DNA of 64,000 nt, from NCBI RefSeq assembly GCF_000208865.1, contig NC_018395.1, positions 3,131,920 to 3,195,919 of the forward strand. The letters run 5' to 3'. The position numbers were made by a program, and so were the translations under genes. The first letter of the stretch is position 1. Every line of letters starts with the position of its first letter. Below the pieces are notes generated by a model. That model worked only from the letters and a program-made list of their open reading frames with translations. It did not search any database and was not told the DNA's origin. The DNA comes from Neospora caninum Liverpool (taxonomy: Eukaryota > Apicomplexa > Conoidasida > Eucoccidiorida > Sarcocystidae). Shown piece after piece: positions 45,601 to 56,791 of the stretch.

Positions 45601-48600
45601 GCTTTGCCTCCGCCGCTGCTTTCGGGTCCTCCAGCTTTTCGTGGACTGGCCGCGAACATCCCGGACCCGCACCGTTGATCTCCTGGTTGGACTCGCGTTT
45701 CTCCTGCGAGTCTCTCTCAGGCGCGTCCTCGTCCAGGGTCAGAGGCGACAGCTTGCTCCGTTCTCCGCCTTGTTTGGAGCCGCACACGCTGCGTGCGCCT
45801 CCGTTTTCCGTTTTCAGGAGAGCTTGCCCTGCGCACAGTCTCTCCGTTCCTGCCGCCTGTCTCCCGCTCCCCTCGTCCGAGCCCGTCCCGCGTCTCCTGG
45901 GCGTCTCTCCCGGGCGCTGGGCACCGTCCGCCGCTGTCCCTTGGCGCCCATCACGCCCTCGCAGCCCCTCTCGGCGGATCGTGAGCGCACTCTCGCTTGC
46001 GGCCTCTCCATTCTTCGCTTGATTTTGCACTTCTTCTTTTCCTGTCCCTGGGAACTCCGAGATTTCCGATTCTCGCAACTGCGGTCGACTCCCGCCAACG
46101 GCCGGGACGGTTTCGACTGTCCCTTTGCCTCCCGGATCTCCCTCTGCTGTCCCCTTCTCTGCCGGAACGGCCGGTCCAGCGTCCGCGCGAGACGCCGACG
46201 CAGGGGACAGGCTGCTTCTCTTTCCTTCTGAGTCTCCTGCGTTACGGACCGTCTCTCCCGCCTGTTCGCGGCGGAGATGCGTGGCTCTCGCAGAGGAGCG
46301 CCGCGCGTCCTGTTCGGTTCCTTCTGCTGCGTGCATGCAGTCAGGCTCGGCCTCCGGCTCCGCCGTGGGGGCCGCCGAGGGACGCGAAGCCGCGCCAGCA
46401 GCGCTGGGCCCCAGGGCAGATGCCGCCGACGGGCCAGGACGCGAGAGAGACGAACAGGAAGACGAAGAAGGCGGGACGCCGACCGACGCAGGGGAGGGTG
46501 GGGAGGGACACAACGAAGAAGGCAACCCAGTGGACGATGCGAGGGGCAGAGAGTCCGCTCCAAGCAAAGTGGCGCCGGGCGGCGAACAGCCACGCAGAAG
46601 CGACGGAGAAACAGGAGACGATTGAGAAGGCGCCGAGATGTCAGAGGCTGCGCACGAACGGAGCAGAGACGGAGAGACAGGAGCAGACGGGGGGGAGTGA
46701 ACATCCGGCTGCGATGGCGCGTGCGGCGTCGCCTCACCCAAAGGCAGAGAAGGCCAGCTTCTGTCCAGCCCGGCGGGGTCGTGGGGAGGCCGCGAAGGCT
46801 GCGGCACAGCAGACGATCGAGGCATGCGGGACGCGGGCGATGCGGAAAACTTGGAGGGCGCGGCTGAAGTCCGTTTTCGCTCGCTGCGCGTCTTCCCCGG
46901 GGGAAGCGACTGGCACCCACTGGCGCTGCTCAGTTCAATCAGGCTGCGCAGGCGCGACAAGTTCGTCACCTCGACAGGGTGCACGAGCGGATGGAGGGGG
47001 AGGGCGCAGCAGCACGGGAGGAGTTCGAGCGAGGAGAAGAAGATCGCACAGCGCAGCAGCGCTTGACGCAAAATCTTCTCCGGAAGACGACACGGCGGGG
47101 GCGAAGAACCCGCCGAGGGCGCGGATGCGGCCGAGGCGACGGACGGGCGCCGGCACGCAGCCCGTAACCAGCGACCGTTGTTTGTCTTGACTGCTTCGTC
47201 AGCAGCCGACGAAGGCGCATGCGCCGCAGAGGCGGCCGAGGCGGTCGCCGGTGTCCCGCTCGGGCGCTGTGAAGGCCACGTCGCATCCGACTTGGCGTCG
47301 CGAGGTCGGATGCAGGACCCGGAGGCGACGGCTGGCTGGAGACGGGAGGAGCGCGTGCGAGCGCCGACGCCGGCCGGCGGTATCTTTCCGTCCGCCTGCG
47401 CAGAGTCGGGGAGCTTGGCCGCTGAACGCGGCGACTCGGCAGGAGCGACTGAGGCCAAGGAAGACAAAGGGGAAGACCGGGACGCCGCCAATGACGCAGC
47501 GGCTCGCAGGCGAGGAGAGATCCACGCCGAGGCAGATGGTGCAGATTCAGGCTTCGCCGCATGCATCGCCACCGCGTCCGTCGGCGCGCAAGACGTGGAG
47601 GCGTCGCCGTCCTCTCCTGGGAATGTGCCGAGTCGTGCGACGACAACTGTGCACCCGTCCGAGGACGACTGTGTACATGGCGAGGACGGAGTTGAAGAGC
47701 AAGACAGCCCAGCAGGACTGTGTCCTGGCCCCGTCCCGAGAGACGCAGGAGCAGAGGAAGGGCGCGTCGAGGCACCAGGCTTCCCCGGCGCCCTTTCCGA
47801 CGCCGGCCTGTTTGTGGGATTCCCGGTCTCCTCATGGGCACATCGCCCAGCAGAGGGGAGCTCGCCAGGTGTCTCTGAGTCTGTGCCCAAAGCTGAGATG
47901 CGCCGCGACAACACTTGAGGGCGCACAGCACCGAACGGCCGCCTTGGTGCATCGTCCGCGTGCGAGGACGCCGGCAGTGGATGTGTGACAGTCTCAGGGC
48001 TGCCTGCGTGGCGCCTGTGGAGGCGCGAGCCCGCGCACACTTTCTGCGTCGACTGCCGTAGGCGTGTGGATCTTGAACTGGGGTCGGGAGAAGATGGAGA
48101 CGGCGGGGACACAGAAGAAGGACACGGCCGGCGGCAGCGGGGCTCGCAGCGAAGCGCTCGCCGAGGGCCCGCAGCCCTCGCTTGTTCGTCCGGTCCCGTC
48201 GAGCAAGAAAGGCGGGGAGAGGCGGCGGCGCTAAGCGTCAGTCCGCCGCAGGACAAAAGGGGCGGTTGGGCGATGGTATCACAGGGAGGGAGAGAAGGCG
48301 AAGACGGTGAAGAGGGAGGACGTCGCACCGCAGCTGGAAGCGCACATCCCTCGACCGTGCCCGAGATCGAAGATGCAGCGTCTCGTGCTCCGTGTGGACC
48401 TCTACTCTTGGGAGGCGAGAGCCTCCTTTCTTCTGAGTGAGGAGAGCGACGGGGGACTCGAGAAGGTGGAGAAAGGCCCCGGCCATCAACGTGCGTCTTT
48501 GCACACCTCGGGTCCTCAGCCGATTCGTGTTTCTTCGCTGCCAAAGCACGAGACGCGCTTCGTGTCCGCGCAGGACTGGTGCTTCCGTGTCTGCGTCGGT

Positions 48601-49129
48601 TGACCCGGTCTTGAGCAGCAGACGCCTTTCCCTGGTCGGTCTTTGCGTGCCGTCCCTCGTTGGCTGTTTCTTCCCCAGTCGGGCCGTCCCTTTCGTCCTC
48701 TTTGGCGCGCGGTGACGCGACTCTCCTTCTCTTCGCCTTCCCTTCGTCGACGCACGAGGCGTTTGCAGAGCGCGGGTTCCTCCAGCTGCAGTCAGCGTCA
48801 ATCTCCTTGCCGGTCGCTGCTGCTGCGGGAGTAGCCGACTGGCTGCAGCGAAGTGGAGAAGGAACGGCTCGGCAAGAGTCTCCCGCAAAGGGAAGAGCGG
48901 AGATATCCGGCGGCCCTGAGATCCTGTGCAAATTCTGTTCCCCTTGACGGGGAGAAGGCATGAGAGGACAAACCTTCATCCTGATGCACGCAGTTTCACA
49001 ACGCGTGCCAGTTCCTGGAGAGGGGTTTTCCTCACCCGAGTTTCTGACAGAGAAAAGTTCGTCAGACCTCGCTCTCTTCGGCTTCGAAGGAAAGACACAC
49101 GCGAAAACAAACGCGCCCTTCCCTGCCAT
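42680..49129 (-). CDS. Unknown 2149-residue protein, single long exon
   Basis: An uninterrupted 6.45 kb frame starts at ATG 49129 and stops with TAG at 42682-42680. About the first two-thirds is disordered (Ser, Pro, Ala, Glu, Arg) with one folded-looking island, ILRQALLRCAIFFSSLELL then VTNLSRLRSLIELSS. The C-terminal third carries several conserved-looking blocks. RTLHWLRRCLRNEMIAPGVE leads to FFIYLRRF near 44.75 kb. LPFFVYVICIYLLSMPYR follows near 44.52 kb. PNLYCRLMIDCGDLLLCPRP and VALYACNLLPARAVTRRIRD are near 43.5-43.75 kb. A Cys/Gln cluster (ACQQCCCQMQQ) with FFIFHALELVLNILPQLL ends the region near 43.2 kb. These blocks look like helices of one domain split by insertions. I do not recognise the family. 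The short hydrophobic block near 44.52 kb could be a buried helix or a membrane segment. Confidence 0.72.
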   Translation of the reverse strand: MAGKGAFVFACVFPSKPKRARSDELFSVRNSGEENPSPGTGTRCETACIRMKVCPLMPSPRQGEQNLHRISGPPDISALPFAGDSCRAVPSPLRCSQSATPAAAATGKEIDADCSWRNPRSANASCVDEGKAKRRRVASPRAKEDERDGPTGEETANEGRHAKTDQGKASAAQDRVNRRRHGSTSPARTRSASRALAAKKHESAEDPRCAKTHVDGRGLSPPSRVPRRSPHSEERRLSPPKSRGPHGARDAASSISGTVEGCALPAAVRRPPSSPSSPSLPPCDTIAQPPLLSCGGLTLSAAASPRLSCSTGPDEQARAAGPRRALRCEPRCRRPCPSSVSPPSPSSPDPSSRSTRLRQSTQKVCAGSRLHRRHAGSPETVTHPLPASSHADDAPRRPFGAVRPQVLSRRISALGTDSETPGELPSAGRCAHEETGNPTNRPASERAPGKPGASTRPSSAPASLGTGPGHSPAGLSCSSTPSSPCTQSSSDGCTVVVARLGTFPGEDGDASTSCAPTDAVAMHAAKPESAPSASAWISPRLRAAASLAASRSSPLSSLASVAPAESPRSAAKLPDSAQADGKIPPAGVGARTRSSRLQPAVASGSCIRPRDAKSDATWPSQRPSGTPATASAASAAHAPSSAADEAVKTNNGRWLRAACRRPSVASAASAPSAGSSPPPCRLPEKILRQALLRCAIFFSSLELLPCCCALPLHPLVHPVEVTNLSRLRSLIELSSASGCQSLPPGKTRSERKRTSAAPSKFSASPASRMPRSSAVPQPSRPPHDPAGLDRSWPSLPLGEATPHAPSQPDVHSPPSAPVSPSLLRSCAASDISAPSQSSPVSPSLLRGCSPPGATLLGADSLPLASSTGLPSSLCPSPPSPASVGVPPSSSSCSSLSRPGPSAASALGPSAAGAASRPSAAPTAEPEAEPDCMHAAEGTEQDARRSSARATHLRREQAGETVRNAGDSEGKRSSLSPASASRADAGPAVPAEKGTAEGDPGGKGTVETVPAVGGSRPQLRESEISEFPGTGKEEVQNQAKNGEAASESALTIRREGLRGRDGRQGTAADGAQRPGETPRRRGTGSDEGSGRQAAGTERLCAGQALLKTENGGARSVCGSKQGGERSKLSPLTLDEDAPERDSQEKRESNQEINGAGPGCSRPVHEKLEDPKAAAEAKRRVSETALSSGAQAPCEGERVRACPTKDETLEAREKGEVGEHTAGFLKEAKSEASKMGGVGWPVFHGGETQRPETNLAETARFSRDANAAERKKEEGLSPAAETQRTRNPEAGANGSTGTEQPMPGKTERNAECALRSVKSEKAGTSGDAQPTGRACPARNAAPLSEPAVAFPRTETVAELEKEDGKGRRQGEALGDCPAGLTRATAPRSRRQRVLTLRSKTPKEKPEVPDSKRSRTGKLEKETVLSAPSISNAIDLFDDGSGVGRQRTLHWLRRCLRNEMIAPGVEGFFIYLRRFSSSAASPTSPAAPSSSSFHFVAGARLEMIQDGDASLSWLFLPRGLSKESEEELLLPFFVYVICIYLLSMPYRVRQGADILSPLLRPLHAAQWRRTLKRGGEAEPLGAARSVERSGASATADAEGRETPGKRRTASPTEAEPAAKPGESEAANKRQREQTRQEETLGEHGGKGSREDEAAARNAFLASLPEGTCLPLAVYETIEEQDAALASREARMAPRLNREGSSVPPRDSAPVASRTDSPFLSSSPATLALSLPSASRAAHLGHDRALPSPVSASVSSSASRFCTAGSLPPSPTLPPGPAPLAPACAPHEQDVSAAARSVVPEVRPPNLYCRLMIDCGDLLLCPRPLLRLLLDKMPFARGAHPHREPDNSEPPEVVRAQQEVALYACNLLPARAVTRRIRDLRVAAAALCINIKKAKCVGRRPKRLPSSSASRARKSRGSRGGGTRRKGYLRAGESEDDEDANVVEETAQVLSASVRDGGVFHSDVVACQQCCCQMQQAWPLRFFIFHALELVLNILPQLLAPLPANHNAPHSAPRTASTPSSPSAAEPFASAFASYASASTWPSSAPSSAPSSSPSSASSACLHLPFYPSHRLQEELNRLLGSRRTGLQSPFPSSGGLRRGKDTGKPDGTQVETCGASTGRAHSYSAHHQLQQQLNERLWAGAKVETFASPFFD

Positions 49130-52100
49130 TGAAGGCGAGAGAGGGACGGCGCTCTTTGTCTTGAATCCGAGACTGCAGAGAATGCATGGACTCTTGACAA
49201 ATATTGGACGCCACGAAGGAAAGGCGGGCTCTGATCCGACTTATGGTTTGGTGTGCACACAGACGCAACTGCGACCGCTTGAAGTTCCAGCGTTCTTCCC
49301 GGCCTATAACGGTACCAGCGGGAGACCCATCCCGCTTGCGCAAATTCGAGCACGTCCTAGGCGTTAAAACGCTGCAGCAGCCCTATACTTCTGCGTGATT
49401 GTCCCAGGGAAAGGGAAGGCAAAGGAAGGAATTCGCCGGTGCTGGTTCTCCATCGTCACACTCTGGAAGATCGCGTGTCTCAGCGTGTAAAGCGCGCACG
49501 TGGGTCAAGGAGCAGGCGTCGAGGATGACCAGTGGTTGGGGAAATTCACCTGAAAGCTGCCTGTCTCAAAAGCGAGGCGAGATATCGGACGGCAAATTCG
49601 GCAAAAAGCGCTTTGCGAAGAAGGAAATTTCCCGGCCTGCCGTCCTGGACGAGGAAAAGAGGAGATGCGAGGCACGTGTCAACTTTTCCCTGGCCAATAT
49701 ATACTTTGGTCCAGCTGCGAATAGTGCAACGGCCATTCCGACCGCAGCACACTGAAAAACGTTAGACTGTTTCAGTTTCACGGAATCTCGTTCGAATCCT
49801 CGTGGATAAGCAGTTGAACGCAGGCGGAGCAAAGCATACCACATCAGACAATCGTACATGCACACTGTACCTCATGTTCCGTGTACAGGGCTGGGTCCGA
49901 GTGTGGCTGTCGAGACCGGCTGCGAGACTTCACGGAGATGGGTGCCAGGCCATCACGTGTTGTTTTTCTTGTAGCGCGGCCTCTCTCACTGAGTACAAGA
50001 GATGAAATCGGAGACCTTCAGCATGAGCGGCCGTTCACCCGCAGGCGAGAAGTGTCGGACTTGAGCAAGCGTGACAGGACACGCGACACACGTCGTCCGG
50101 TTGGGGTGTCCGGAGGGGGTTTCGCCCGTGCGCGCGAACCGCCTCGACGCACTCTGGGTTTCTGTACACAAGCACTGTGGGCGGCAAGGAGTGTGGCATG
50201 GCTCAGGACACCGGGACTCGCGGGCTTGGCTGTTTTCCTCATTTGAGAGAGCTGGACTGGGCTGTGGAACCGCGTATACGAACGAAATTCGTGAAAACAA
50301 CTATCTCGGAAGAGTCTCTCTGCCTTTCTCTCGTCGGCTTCAGCCTCTTGTCCCAATCTGTTTTGGGGGGGCCCACGTAGTCGGGGCTCCGCGCCGGACA
50401 GGGGCGGAAAGCTTTCAAGTTCTTCCGCAGGACGTGGCATTCGCCGGTTTTTTTTTCTGCAAAAGCAAGGACGCAATGTAACACAAGGTTCGCGTCTTTC
50501 TCCTGCGAACCGCCACGCTCAAAAGAATCGTTTCAACGGCCTCCCACGGGGAGTGTGCGCGCAGAGCTGCGCCGCTCAGCGAGAGTCACATGCTGTTGCC
50601 CCGGCCGGCTGCGCGACCGGGTGCTTTCCTGCGGGTGTCCGGTTAGAAGAGGGGTACCGAAAATCTGAGTCGAGATTTTGTAATCGAGGAAGAGTCCTTC
50701 GTTTTCGTCCAGTTTTACTTCGCAGCGGCGAGGCGACTCACGTGTGGAGGGAAACTCTTTCCCCCCGCCGTGACGCGCCAGCTTGACAGCCACCCAATCC
50801 GCTCGAGGAGTCGCGGGCGCAGAAACAGTCTACAGCAGTCCTGGTACGGTTTCGGGGGCTTTGGCAAGCTTGCCTTCTCGAAATTCACGGGCACGACAAA
50901 CTCGTAAACACGGACAGAATCCGTCTAACCACTAGCGACAGATCAGAAGCAGATGTGTGGGCCAAAAGAATCGTCACAAACGGAAGCAGGGAACAGGCCA
51001 GGGGTCACCGGTTGCAGTCCCATCTCGTTTGGGACAGTATGCCTGCGCCTTTGAAATTGCTTTTTCTTGGGGAACTCCGTGGAAATGATCGAGGAAGACA
51101 CACAGTGTCACTTCACCTGCTTGGCGCCCCCCTTGTTACCCTTTTGGAGGTCCACCGAGTGCCTCTGGCTTCATCGATCGACAGTTCAGATTGGTCAAAA
51201 GTACCTGAGCAATAAGGGAGCGATGGCCTGTAGGCTTGGAACCGGTGCTTCGCCTCCGAGCAGTGTATTGAAAGAAAGTGCCACATAGCGTGTGTCCTGT
51301 GCTGAGAGAAAGCACCAAGTCAGGGACCATATTTGCGTCCATGAACTGCGATCCAGAAAAAACGTTGCAGCTCTGAGCTTCTCGCGTTCAACTGGAGTTT
51401 TCACTGCCTTGTTCCCCTCTTGTTGACCATTGTTCCCGTCCAGTTGACTATTCCCGTAACGTTGTTGCGATTCAGCGTACCGGCAAGGTAATAAGCCGGG
51501 AAATTCCTATCGAATGGGGGAAAGTGCACATTCAGCTCCGGGTGATGGGAGCGAAGAGGCCGTTGCCAGGCGATTTTGCTGGCTGCAACTGCTGGCGGTT
51601 AGCTGGTCTCGAGAAGCAAACTGCGTCTCACACGATCGGAGTCGCGGATGTGTTGAGCCTCCATTGTGGAAGGTTTCGTGTTACAGCAAGCGGCAGGACG
51701 CTGTCTCGCTACAGGAAACTCCACGCAGCAGCAGAAGCGCTTGTTTGCCTCTTCAGCGCGGCCCCTGGCAGGAGAGGTCCGAGATCGGGCGCTGAGCTCT
51801 TGTGTGTGATTGGGCCTGCTTGGCACTTTTTTCTGACGAACGATGACCACAGAACCGACATCCTCCCCTTGCTGGTCTCAGCACCAGGTTGTTGTCGACA
51901 ACCTCATAAAGGATGCTACTCCTCTGGATGGGCAGGAAGCCTGGCGTGCCTGTTGAAACGAAAGTGGCGGCCAGCGATAACCCAAAGAAAATCTGTCCAT
52001 ACGGCGAGACGACACATTCAGTTTCAACTTACTGCGCAAGACGGTTACGAGGCTTGTCATTGCTGGTAAGCCACTGTTTACATGCCCACAGAATTTCTGC

Positions 52101-54206
52101 TGTGCAGACAACCCTGCTGATGTTCTCCTCTGGATATTCAGCCCGCGGGGGAGACTTGTTTCTTGGTTGGTCTGTGGGAGTGGCGGGCTCCTGGTTCATA
52201 CGAGCGCTTATAGAAAAGCTTTCGGCCGGGACGTGCTTGCCACTTATTCCCTAGTGAGAACGTTGCCTGCGTTTCGCCGTCCGTTCCCCGTGTCGACAAC
52301 TTGTCGGTATATCTATACACAAGATACTCGACTATTTTACTATCCGCAAGAGTAGGCACACGGTTAAGAGCGGCGCTCCACAGTACGCAACGACTTTCAT
52401 AAGGAAGCGCATTCTTCTCAGACGAAAGCACTCATTCATCCGTCTCGTACCGCCTAACAGAAAGCTCTTCCAAAGTTGTCGCCCACAAAGATCTGAGCCT
52501 CTGCGGCTCTGGGCAGTCGACTGGTCTACGACGCCACGGAACGACGGGAATCCAATGAAACGTCCAAGTCAGTGGTGAAGCAGCCCTACAGCGCAGCTCA
52601 AAAGAATGCAAGTTGGTTGCTTTTCGGGACAGAAACTGTTGCCACTGAGGCGATGGGCGGCATGTCTTTGTGGTAGTCACGCTGCAGCTGCTAAGACAAC
52701 CCTATAGCGCTCGTCCACCGCGCGACGCCGTTGCCGGTGGGCGATGGCTTGTTGCTTCGGCAACCTTTTTATAGCTGATGAAGCGCTGTAGGGGACGGGT
52801 TCTTCTTTCCAGCAAACTGGCGTTCCGGACCAGTCACAACTTTGACTAAGTGAAGGAGCGGCAGCATCAGCAGCGTGTGTGAATAGCAACGGTGTGCGCA
52901 TGCACAGCAGTACCTGCACATGCAGGAAATTCCCGGAACTGCCTGGAATCGATGAGCTTACCAAATCGAGCAGATGCCTTCAAGTACTGGAAGCGGCTTT
53001 TTAGCTTTTCGGGTTTCTCATCTTGCCTCGTTCAGCCACATCCAACCAGGGGGAGTCCAACTCTTTTCGCGACACACTTCTCGGAGGAGGCTGCCTCCTC
53101 TCGTCTTCCAGAGAGGGACTGACTCCGCCGGTTGCGCCTCGCGGAATGTCTAGCTACACCTTTCCCTTCTTTTTCTCTTCGGCCATCCTTCCCTCCTTGC
53201 CTTGTGTTTGTTTTCCTCGTTTTCCTCCTCTCAGCGTCTTCGCTAGTCGTCGTCTCCAGCTCCTCGTCTCCACTTTGCTGTAGAACTGTCGTCTCCGGTC
53301 GCTGCTCCTTTGACGCACACCCTTGCACAGGGACTGTCTTGGTTTCCTCGGTGCGTTTTTGTCTTGCTTGCTTCCAAGACCGGCCCCGCTTTCGCTTTGT
53401 GTGACAAGTCGTCTCACCGGTGTCGAATTTTGATACACATCGGCCTCTTCCCGAGCCGGTCCACACCACGAATCCGCTTGGTGGCTGCTGGCCACCGGAG
53501 AAGACGCGGGGAAAAAACGGTCCAAGAAGAGGACCACGCACGCACACTCCCAACGTCGCCTGAAACTCTGTTCCTGGCGTTTGTCTCGGCTCAGAAGCAC
53601 CCCATTTTTGCCACCACAAGCTGTCCACTCTCATTTGTCGCCACGGTCTGTTTCCGGCGCTCTGCTCTTGTACAACTCCGACCCTTCTCCGCGTCTTTTT
53701 TGCATGCGTCCGTGGTTTTCCTCTGTCCAGCCCTCCATCCCGCCGTCACTCCCGTCCCCAGCGCCTGCCTCCTCTGCTTGTACACCGAGTTTTTGTCGCT
53801 CTTTCCCGCCGTTTCCTTCCTCGGGGTGTAGTGTGACTGGAGCGCTCGGCTTCGCCAGCTGGTGACCCGCCGCGAGTCGCTCCTGACTGTAAACACCTTT
53901 TGCGACGAGGCCGAAGAGTGGAGACTGACAAGTTGCGACTCCCGCTTTCGTTGTTTGCCACGTAAATATGCAGGGAGGGAGACACCTCACCTGCTCTACG
54001 ACTTTCTCGCCGTTTCTCTCATGAAACGGCCGCGTTGTTTTCGGGTGTTTTTTTTGCGTGTGAGCCGCCCGACCTCTTCTGGCGTCTCCGTGTCGCTTTC
54101 AAAGTCGGCCGCACCGCTGAAACACGCCTTTGCGGAATCGACAGAAACGCGTAGATGGCGATTCCCTGAGCGGCTACTCCTGTAACTCGGTGACACGAGA
54201 GTGGCC
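49130..54206. other. Five-kilobase divergent gap without a supported gene
   Basis: This lies between the starts of the 2149-aa gene (leftward) and COG2 (rightward), so both promoters should be inside. The stretch 53150-53880 is strongly pyrimidine-rich on the plus strand, as expected for a COG2 5' leader, and produces charged pseudo-frames on the other strand. Frames near 51.5-52.1 kb (plus) and 52.1-52.7 kb (minus) look vaguely protein-like but have no splice partners or motifs. Confidence 0.4.
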
Positions 54207-56746
54207 ATGGCGCGAATAAACGAAGTCGAGCCTGCGCCGTTCTCCGGTGTTGAGCGAGGGCCGCAAGAGAAGAAGCAAACACTTGCATTTCCAGAGGAGA
54301 CACACGACAGCGAGAGACCAGGAGTTCAAGGTAGCAGTGGAAGAACGGAAAATGGTGCAGAGACGCGAAGCACAAACAAGGCAACTCCCGCCAATGGCCT
54401 TCCGTTGACGGACCAGCCCCACGCGGCCAATCCCCTTGCCTACGTTCTCGAGAGACGCAAGTATGCAGCCGATTCGTCGCGAGTGTCGCCTCTGTTCTCT
54501 CGGCGCTGCCAGTGCTGTCTTTACTCTTTTTCACGAGACAGGCAGGGCCTTCGTCGTCTCTCTCGGGGGCCGTTGTTTCGTTGTCTTTCTTCACACCTGA
54601 GGTGACTTTGGGCAGGGCGCGGCGGGTTTCAGGATCGCTGCTCCGCTGTATCCGGAGATAAGCCGTCCACCGAAATGGGGACTGCGTCTGGCCAGAGAGA
54701 GCGACATCGCCAGGAATAATCCAAGCTGGGATGGGCTTTCTGTGCTTCCTGTGGTTGTGCGATCAGACATTGCTCTCTTCAGGCGCTGCATTCCTCGCTG
54801 GCATCCTCGTGTTCGTCGCTGCAAGAGCAGCTTCTGACGTACCTTCAGACGAACTACGCGGAGATATCCTCGATTGCCTCTGAGTTGGAAGACGCCGACG
54901 GCGAGCTCCGCCCGCTACTGACCCCCCTCTCCGAGTACAAGCTTCGCGCCCAGACGCTTTTCGCCCAACTCAACGCCCAGCGGGCCTCGCTCCAGTTTCT
55001 TCTCCAGCAGAAGCAGCGGGCGCTCAGCAGAAGAAGACATCTGCGACTCGTTAGTCAGGCGTACCGCAGTTTCCGTGTCACCGCAGCGGACTTGCGTTCG
55101 CTTCTCGGTTCCTCTAGCTGCCCAAATGGTGGTTTTTCGAAGGCGCTCCACAGTGGAGGGACCGCGGAGTCGCCCTCGGCGTCCGACGCGCTCCCGGCCT
55201 TGGCTGCCTCGGAGACAAGGGCGCGTGCCGCGTCGCGAGACGCCGGCAAAGAGGAGACAGCAGAGGCGGGCAAGCGACGGGAGATCGCGGCAGCTCGAGG
55301 CCGTTTCTTCGATTCGGTCGAACGCCTGAGGCAGACTCTGGAGGAGGCGCCGAGCCTCAGTTCCGGAGACACCCACGGGGAAGGCGAGGCTGCCGCAGGA
55401 GACCTTGCTCTCGCGGCGTCCGAGCGGGCGCGCGTGGCGACGCAGGCGGCACAGGCGGCGCAGGCGTCGGGCGAAGAAGGCGCGAACTCTTTCTTTGACG
55501 GCGACGCGTGTCTGAGCGCGTGGCGGCGGGAACAGCCGCTGCCGCTTCTCCCTATGCGCGACGGCCTGCTGAGGCGTTTCGTAGGTCTCGAAACGGCCGC
55601 TCGAGAACTGAAAAGACTCGAGGAGTGCCTTCTCGGCGCTTTGCCCTTCTTCAACGAGACGCGCAAGGATTCACCGTCGCAGGATTCGGCAGCCTCGCCT
55701 GAAGGTTTGAGCTGCCCCGGAGAAGGCGAAACGTGGATCTGCCTGGAGGCGGTCGAATCGCGCATGCGCCATCTGCTGCGGTCCGCCGAGTCCCCAGCAC
55801 CGAGTTCGTCGGCTGACGCGCCGCTGGCCTCGTTGCCTTCTGGAGGGCGCGGGCCGTCTGAGGCTCTCGAGCCCGCAGCCCTGGGCAGCGAAGACTTTTG
55901 CGATCCGCCCGAGGCGCCAGGCGAGAGAAGCGACTCCGCGGAAGGCGATGCAGGTCCGTCCTTTGCGCTGCCTGTCGGCCTCGCCGACCTCGCGAGGGCC
56001 GTGCAGCGGCTGCGGACTGCCATGCATGCGCGCCTTCTGCGGGAACTCCGCGATTTGCTCCGGTCGCTTTGCCTGTCGGCGATTGAGGCGCGAAAGCTTC
56101 TCAGCAAGTCGGAAGAGGCCTGTGGAAGCCCTCGCGGTGTTTCGTTTCCCCCAGGCGGATCCGGAAACGCGACGGGGAGCGGTGCGCAGGCGGAAGACGC
56201 ACGGTCGGCAAGGGTCGCCGCTCTGTTGCACGGTCAATCCCACATTGAAGAAGAATGGTGCCTCGCTCTCGAGCACCTCGTCAGACCTCTCCTGGAGGGG
56301 ACAGGAGTCGATTCGACAACGGCAGCGAGGGAACAAGGTGAGACAAGAGGAGCAGAAGCACAAGATATCCACTCACGGAGCGGCAGAAAGAACTTCAAAT
56401 GGAAAAGTGGAGATTCTCGGGCGCCGTTGCGTCTCTTTGCGACTCCTGCCTTCGCCAGAAACCCAGTCATGAGCGTGGCCCTGGCGACAAAGAAGGGGGG
56501 AGGCTGTTTGTCCCCGGCTGGCTTCGTGGCTGTGTTGCCTCTTTGATCTTTTCGCGTTCGTGCCTGACGCAGGCGGTGAGTCCGCAGCGCTGTGCATCTG
56601 CTTTGTCGACTGAAGAAGCGCGAGGCGCCGAACCTCGCAAAGTGGCGTTCCGAGTTACCCTGACGCACTCAGGATGCTTACCCAGACCCTTAGCATCAGG
56701 GCGAAAGAGACATGTTTACACCGGCATGTATCTGTCGAATGCATGG

Positions 56747-56791
<45 letters not shown>

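Noticed and set aside
44796..46022. 408-residue plus-strand frame
   Set aside because: It lies wholly antisense to the 2149-aa coding exon, where GC-rich third positions keep the opposite strand open. It has no family features.
49772..49800. Sequence GTTCGAATCC resembling a tRNA B box
   Set aside because: The flanking bases do not form a T-arm or an acceptor stem, and no matching A box lies at the right distance.
53032..53634. Charged 200-residue frame on the minus strand upstream of COG2
   Set aside because: It is the antisense of a strongly pyrimidine-rich plus-strand leader, which automatically gives Lys/Arg/Glu-rich frames. There are no splice signals and no start context.
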